A DNA stretch of 64,000 bases. Origin: Bradyrhizobium sp. BR 10289 (GTDB lineage Bacteria; Pseudomonadota; Alphaproteobacteria; Rhizobiales; Xanthobacteraceae). The position numbers and the translations under genes are program-made. The notes below the pieces were generated by a model, which worked only from the letters and a program-made list of their open reading frames with translations, made no database searches and was not told the DNA's origin. The stretch covers positions 1 through 64,000 of the forward strand of contig NZ_JACOFR010000030.1 in the NCBI RefSeq assembly GCF_019455385.1. The letters are read 5' to 3'. Numbering within the stretch: position 1 is the first letter of the stretch; each line of letters starts with the position of its first letter. Shown piece by piece: positions 59,897 through 64,000 of this stretch.

Positions 59897-61315
59897 ATGG
59901 CCAACGAAGCATTCGCCCTCTCGCCCATGTCTGCCCGCGCGGCCGAGCCGAACGAGCAGGATTACGACGCGATCCGCGAAGCCTTCATGGAGACCGCGCG
60001 CGGCCGCTGGTTCCTCGGCGAATACGCCAAGCGCAACCGCAATGCCGACACGCGCATGGTGCTCGACGCGGTCGCGAAAATCGAAGAAACCCTTGCGGCA
60101 CAGCGACAACCCGTCGTCGAGGACCGCCTGCCGGAGGCGCTGGTCGAGATCCGCCGCGCCGTCCGCGAGGCCGAGACCATCGCGATCGCGGCATTCGATC
60201 CCGGCGCGATCGAGGCGAGCCTTGCGCCGATCCCGCGCGGGGTCCGCATCATCAAGGAGATCTCCTGGCGCTGGCGCGAGATCGGTGCCGACGGGCGAAT
60301 CTGCGACCTCATTGATTCGCAGCTCGCCTCGATCGAGGCCGCATGCGGGCAGATCTCGACCATCGACCCCCGCGCCGAGCTCAAGGCCGCATTCGATCTG
60401 CTCAGGGAGCGGATCGACCGGACCGACGGCAGCGCGCCGCCGCAGCCCGCGCCTCCTGCGACGGCGCCGGTGCAGGACGCCGCGCCGCCCGTGGCCGAGA
60501 CCGCGCCTGTCGAGACCGCGCCCGCGGCGATGACCAGCGAAGCCTCCGTGGCTTTTACGGAGACGACGGACATCGCAGAGGCTGTCAAGCCTGAAGCCGC
60601 GGTTGAAGACACCGGAACCGCCGACGCGTTTGCAATGGCCGAGCCGCCCATGGACACCGCCGTCGCGCCGGAGATCGCCGCCGACGGCGAGATCGCCCTT
60701 GACATGGCGGCGCTTGAAATCGCCGCGGTTGATGAGGTCGCGTTTGAGGAGCCGGCCGCAGCATCGGTCGCTCCCGCGGACGTCACCGACGAATTCACGC
60801 TCGACGCCGCCGCGGAAGCCGAGGACGAGGCGATCCTCGACGCCATCGCGCTGGAGATGGCCGCCCCCGATCCCGAGTTCGACGAGATCATCGCGCCGGT
60901 CGAGATGGAAGCGGCTGCTCCCGAACCGATGGCTGCGGAGGTCGCAGCCCCTGTGGCAGCCGAGATGCCGCCACCGATCGCGCCGGAGCCCGTCGTCGCA
61001 CCTGTCGCGGAAGAGCCTGCCGATGCGCCGATCGCCATGGACTCGCTCGCGCGCCTCACCGACGCCATCGCTGAGGCCGCCGCCGAGGTGATGGAGCAGC
61101 CCGCCCCCGCCATGGCCGCCGCGGCATCGTTCGGCGCGGCACCGGCCGCGACGCTGCCGATGCCCTCGCCCTTGGTCGCATCGTCGCTCGAGCCCTCGCT
61201 CGGCGCCACCATCCTCGCCAGCGGCATGCTGCAAAAGCCCCGCGCGCCGGCGAACGACCCGCTCGCGCCCATCCGCCGCATGACCCAGGCCGAGAAGATC
61301 GCGTTTTTTTCGTAA
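59897..61315 (+). CDS. Ala/Pro/Glu-rich protein of unknown function
   Basis: A 472-residue acidic protein. Residues 1-170 form an ordered-looking N-terminal region (DYDAIREAFMETARGRWFLG, then DTRMVLDAVAKIEETLAAQR and IIKEISWRWREIGADGRICD). The remaining 300 residues are low-complexity Ala/Pro/Glu/Val repeats of the form AVAPEIAADGEIALDMAALE, ending with a short basic tail. The ATG at 59897 is preferred over an earlier GTG. No membrane helix or signal. The N-terminal part recurs in rhizobial genomes by my recollection, but I do not know a function. Confidence 0.75.
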   Translation: MANEAFALSPMSARAAEPNEQDYDAIREAFMETARGRWFLGEYAKRNRNADTRMVLDAVAKIEETLAAQRQPVVEDRLPEALVEIRRAVREAETIAIAAFDPGAIEASLAPIPRGVRIIKEISWRWREIGADGRICDLIDSQLASIEAACGQISTIDPRAELKAAFDLLRERIDRTDGSAPPQPAPPATAPVQDAAPPVAETAPVETAPAAMTSEASVAFTETTDIAEAVKPEAAVEDTGTADAFAMAEPPMDTAVAPEIAADGEIALDMAALEIAAVDEVAFEEPAAASVAPADVTDEFTLDAAAEAEDEAILDAIALEMAAPDPEFDEIIAPVEMEAAAPEPMAAEVAAPVAAEMPPPIAPEPVVAPVAEEPADAPIAMDSLARLTDAIAEAAAEVMEQPAPAMAAAASFGAAPAATLPMPSPLVASSLEPSLGATILASGMLQKPRAPANDPLAPIRRMTQAEKIAFFS

Positions 61316-61337
61316 GCGGGGCGTATACTTACTCTGT

Positions 61338-61450
61338 GTCCCGGACAAGCGAAGCGCAGATCCGGGACACAGGAGTCACAACCTCGTCTGCAGCATGAGG
61401 CCCGGCACAGCAGCGCACCGCTGAAGAAGCGCTACGCTGTGTCCGGGGCA
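61338..61450. repeat. GTGTCCCGGACAAGCG repeat, degenerate copy
   Basis: Related to the copies at 16800 and 54460. The arms TGTCCCGGACAAGCGAAGCG and CGCTACGCTGTGTCCGGGGC enclose a shorter inner region. It follows the Ala-rich gene stop by about 20 bp. Confidence 0.65.
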
Positions 61451-61500
61451 CGGCCACGAGATGCGGCGCCCGCACTCTCCGCATCATTGCAAGCGCAGCG

Positions 61501-61860
61501 TCACCCGCAATTCCAGACCGCGCCGATCGGCGTCCGCGTCCAGCACGGACCAAAGCTGCCGCCATTGTAGCGGCCCCCGCCGAAGCCGGGCCGGCCGAAA
61601 TAGCGCCACTCGCCATCCCAGCCGTAATATTGAGGAACCGGGTCGATGTACCAATGGCGCCGGTCGGCGGGCGACATGCGGCGCATCGCTTCCTTCTGCT
61701 TGTAGAGCGGGATGCTGTTGCTCAGCGGCTGACGATAGCCCGGCAGGAAGCCGTAGCCATGCCAAGCCTGCTTGGGACGTTTCTGATTTGACCCCGCGGG
61801 TGCGACAGCGGGCAGCAGGGACAGGACGACAGCAAGGAATAGACACATAAGGCGCGACAT
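61501..61860 (-). CDS. Small exported Tyr/Trp/Gly-rich protein
   Basis: A 119-residue protein with signal MSRLMCLFLAVVLSLLPAVA (cleavage after APAGS) and a mature part rich in Tyr, Trp and Gly (GYRQPLSNSIPLYKQKEAMR...WDGEWRYFGRPGFGGGRYNG) with two cysteines. It looks like a small periplasmic or surface protein; no known family is recognised. The ATG at 61860 follows AAGGTCGATCC. Confidence 0.75.
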   Translation of the reverse strand: MSRLMCLFLAVVLSLLPAVAPAGSNQKRPKQAWHGYGFLPGYRQPLSNSIPLYKQKEAMRRMSPADRRHWYIDPVPQYYGWDGEWRYFGRPGFGGGRYNGGSFGPCWTRTPIGAVWNCG

Positions 61861-61942
61861 GGATCGACCTTAGACAGGCGGACGCGAGAAGGCCACTCAA
61901 ATTCGATTGCAAGACTTTTCGCCGCCTCGCGCATGATCTGCC

Positions 61943-62386
61943 CTAGCTGATCACGCCTTTCCGGATCAGGAAGCAGCCATAGCCCCTGCTGTCGCCGACC
62001 TGCACGACACCAAATCCCGCTGCCGCCGCGCGATAAAAATCCGGACGCGAGAGTTTTCCGGGAATGACGGCGCTGCCGGCCGCGCGCGAAATCTCCGCCA
62101 GCACGGCACGCTGCACGTCGGGCACGCGATCAGGATCGTCGACCGGCGCCATCACGCGCACCGGATCGGGATCGAAATCATCGAGCGGGTAAACCGACAT
62201 GATGGCGCGGATGGCGGTCTCCATGCGCAGGCCCGGCAGCTGGATCAGGCGCTGCGATGTCGTGCTCTCTGCGATGCGGGTGGCCGGGTGATTGGCGTCG
62301 ACGAAGACGAGGTCGTCGCCATGACCCATCGAGGCCAGCAGCCAGAGCAGGTCGGGCGTCAGGATCGGATCGATCGATTTCAGCAT
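61943..62386 (-). CDS. RbsD/FucU family sugar mutarotase
   Basis: A 147-residue protein. MLKSIDPILTPDLLWLLASM and GHGDDLVFVDANHPA carry the conserved catalytic His in GHGD of RbsD/FucU pyranase-mutarotases, and AEISRAAGSAVIPGKLSRPD is the later conserved region. It interconverts anomers of a monosaccharide (fucose or ribose type). No fucose or ribose operon is adjacent. ATG at 62386. The exact sugar cannot be told. Confidence 0.88.
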   Translation of the reverse strand: MLKSIDPILTPDLLWLLASMGHGDDLVFVDANHPATRIAESTTSQRLIQLPGLRMETAIRAIMSVYPLDDFDPDPVRVMAPVDDPDRVPDVQRAVLAEISRAAGSAVIPGKLSRPDFYRAAAAGFGVVQVGDSRGYGCFLIRKGVIS

Positions 62387-62519
62387 AGGACAGGTTCCGG
62401 GCGTGATTCAGATCACGCAGCCTAGCACGGTGACAGCGATCACGGACCGCCGGCTCGAACGCGGCCAGGCTTGCTCGCAACCAATCTCGCATCGAGATCA
62501 GTGCCAAGAGGAGCACGCC

Positions 62520-64000
62520 ATGTTCCGCCTTAAGCCTTTCCTGATGACGGCCGGCCTCGTGGGAAGCCTGTTCGGCTTTGTCTGCGGGCCCGTGTCCGCG
62601 CAAGTCGCCCCGGTCCAGCCCGCCCCCACCGCGCTGCAAGGCCCGGAACAGCGCGTGGCGCTGGTGATCGGCAATTCGAACTACCGGAACGCCCCGCAGC
62701 TCGCGAACCCCGACAATGACGCGGACTCGATGGCGAAGTTCTTGAACTCGGCCGGTTTCGAAGTGGTCGCCGCAACCGACCTGACCCAGAATGACATGCT
62801 CCGCGTCGTCCAGGACTTTTCCGCCAAGATTTCCGCGCGCGGGCCGAACACGGTGGCGATGGTCTATTACGCCGGTCACGGCGTACAGCTCGCCGGCGAG
62901 AACTATCTGGTTCCGGTCGATGCCAAGGTGTCCAGCCCAACCGAGCTCGTCAACAATTCGGTGCGCCTCGTCGACGTGATGTCGACGCTGGAGACGATCC
63001 CGAGCCGCATGCGCATCGTCATCCTCGATGCCTGCCGCAACAATCCATTCCCCGATGTGAACGACGCCGGCCGGGGCCTTGCCATCGTCGACGCGCCGAA
63101 CGGCTCGATCGTTGGCTACTCGACCGCGCCGGGCGCCGAGGCGCAGGACGGCACCAATGGCCATAGCCCGTACACCCAGGCCTTCCTCAACGTCGCGCGC
63201 GAGCCCAACGTGCCGATCGAGCAGCTGTTCAAGCGCGTCCGCCTGCAGGTGAACGAGACCACCAGCGGCGCGCAGATCCCGTGGGAGAGCTCTTCGCTGA
63301 CGTCGGACTTCACCTTCTTCGGCGACACTGCCGTTGCGGCCAACCGCGCGCCGGTGAACGCGCCGGTGGTGCAGATGGCTTCCAATCTGCCGAGCCGGTC
63401 GACCCGCCAGGCCTATGACTATGTCGTGTCTGAGGGCCGCCCGGAATATTATCAGGAGTTCATCCAGATGTACCCGCACGACCCGCTGTGCGATCACGTC
63501 CGCTGGCTGCTCAACAACCTCCTGCTCACGCAGGCCTGGCACAAGGCGGTGCTCGCGAACTCGCCGCTCAGCTACAAGACCTTCTACGACAGCTACGGCA
63601 GCACCCCCTATGCGAAGGTCGCGCTGAACCTCCAGGCCCAACCGAAGCAGATCCCGCTGATGCAGGCGACCAAGTTCCTGGCGCCGCAGACCATTGCCCC
63701 GACCTTCAAGGTCGGCAATCTCGGCCAGCCCAAATACACGCCGCTGATGCAGCAGGGCAATGGCGGCCAGGTCGTCAACCTACCCTCCGGCAACAACCAG
63801 CCGAACGGCACGCCGTCGCAGAGCCCGGGCAAGATTGTCACCCTGCCTGCGCCGACCAACACGACCAACAACGGCGGCGGCAAGATCGTGACCCTGCCCG
63901 CAACCAACAACGGCAACTCCGGCAAGATCGCGAGCATGCCGATCAACGTGGGTAAGGGCGGCACGACCGTCGACACCAAGCCGGTCGTGCAGATGCAGAA
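62520..64000 (+). CDS. Secreted caspase-like (peptidase C14) protein, cut by the right edge
   Basis: The first 493 residues of an exported caspase-fold protein. The signal MFRLKPFLMTAGLVGSLFGF (cleavage near VSAQ) is followed by the catalytic domain at about 44-270, with His120 in YYAGHGVQ and Cys172 in VILDACRNNPF, both intact. A helical region with QAYDYVVSEGRPEYYQEFIQ resembles the caspase-associated domains of alphaproteobacteria, and a Gly/Asn/Pro repeat tail (GKIVTLPA...NNGGGKIVTL) runs to the edge. The start has AAGAGGAG upstream. Such proteins may act in envelope stress or protein turnover; the rest of the gene lies outside. Confidence 0.9.
   Translation, partial: MFRLKPFLMTAGLVGSLFGFVCGPVSAQVAPVQPAPTALQGPEQRVALVIGNSNYRNAPQLANPDNDADSMAKFLNSAGFEVVAATDLTQNDMLRVVQDFSAKISARGPNTVAMVYYAGHGVQLAGENYLVPVDAKVSSPTELVNNSVRLVDVMSTLETIPSRMRIVILDACRNNPFPDVNDAGRGLAIVDAPNGSIVGYSTAPGAEAQDGTNGHSPYTQAFLNVAREPNVPIEQLFKRVRLQVNETTSGAQIPWESSSLTSDFTFFGDTAVAANRAPVNAPVVQMASNLPSRSTRQAYDYVVSEGRPEYYQEFIQMYPHDPLCDHVRWLLNNLLLTQAWHKAVLANSPLSYKTFYDSYGSTPYAKVALNLQAQPKQIPLMQATKFLAPQTIAPTFKVGNLGQPKYTPLMQQGNGGQVVNLPSGNNQPNGTPSQSPGKIVTLPAPTNTTNNGGGKIVTLPATNNGNSGKIASMPINVGKGGTTVDTKPVVQMQ

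Noticed and set aside
59822..61348. N-terminal 500-codon extension of the minus-strand MFS gene
   Set aside because: This part is Gly/Arg/Asp low-complexity, antisense to the plus-strand Ala-rich gene. The MFS family N-terminus begins at the ATG at 59821.

Overview
The window looks like part of a Bradyrhizobium chromosome or that of a close Nitrobacteraceae relative. It is GC-rich and densely coded. It carries an alphaproteobacterial flagellar set with FlbT, a giant polar-growth coiled-coil protein of the Rhizobiales type, an EcfG-type stress promoter, and several families of short palindromic intergenic repeats of the kind scattered through Bradyrhizobium genomes. This assignment rests on gene content and recognised families; no database search was possible.

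Layout. 1-12,500 is flagellar: a flagellin (cut by the left edge), flbT, and a long minus-strand run flgE-flgK-flgL. That run continues without a visible terminator into four tightly packed genes: a GT-A glycosyltransferase-like protein, a PLP-dependent enzyme, an ATP-grasp protein and a PLP decarboxylase. Spacings fall to 10 bp, then 2 bp, then a 4-bp overlap. This attachment of a small-molecule or modification cassette to hook genes is the best candidate here for an undescribed system. 12,700-20,500 is housekeeping and accessory: MsrB, a FAD oxidoreductase, a SixA-like phosphatase, a universal stress protein, a repeat-filled 1-kb gene desert, a DUF1127 gene divergent from a MocR regulator, a YdcF-like protein and two membrane proteins. 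20,701-21,969 is an intact IS481-family element with 52-bp perfect terminal inverted repeats and a 5-bp target duplication, sitting inside a chromosomal palindrome. 22,000-30,100 holds a MHYT-GGDEF-EAL protein, an MFS pump, a DUF892 stress protein with an EcfG-like promoter, an MprF-type membrane protein and a secreted SGNH hydrolase.

30,360-38,381 is a complete glucarate/galactarate catabolic locus: transporter, LysR regulator, KdgD, glucarate dehydratase, 2,5-dioxopentanoate-type aldehyde dehydrogenase and galactarate dehydratase. Together they convert the C6 diacids to 2-oxoglutarate. 38,385-42,400 is a MipA/OmpV outer-membrane protein plus a partner gene, divergent from an OmpR-type response regulator and histidine kinase; the shared promoter region carries two 11-bp-period direct repeats that look like response-regulator sites. 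42,500-48,300 holds small exported proteins, a thioredoxin-reductase-like ferredoxin-NADP reductase, a [2Fe-2S] ferredoxin, a thioesterase and an Hpt protein.

48,668-54,370 encodes a 1,900-residue membrane-anchored coiled-coil protein resembling the growth-pole-ring (GPR/RgsE) proteins of polar-growing Rhizobiales. It is followed on the other strand by an Mla-type lipid transport operon (STAS-MlaE fusion, MlaF, MlaD). The right end holds a dipeptide epimerase, an MFS transporter, an Ala/Pro/Glu-rich protein of unknown role, a RbsD/FucU mutarotase and a secreted caspase-like protein cut by the window edge. No rRNA, tRNA or CRISPR array was recognised.
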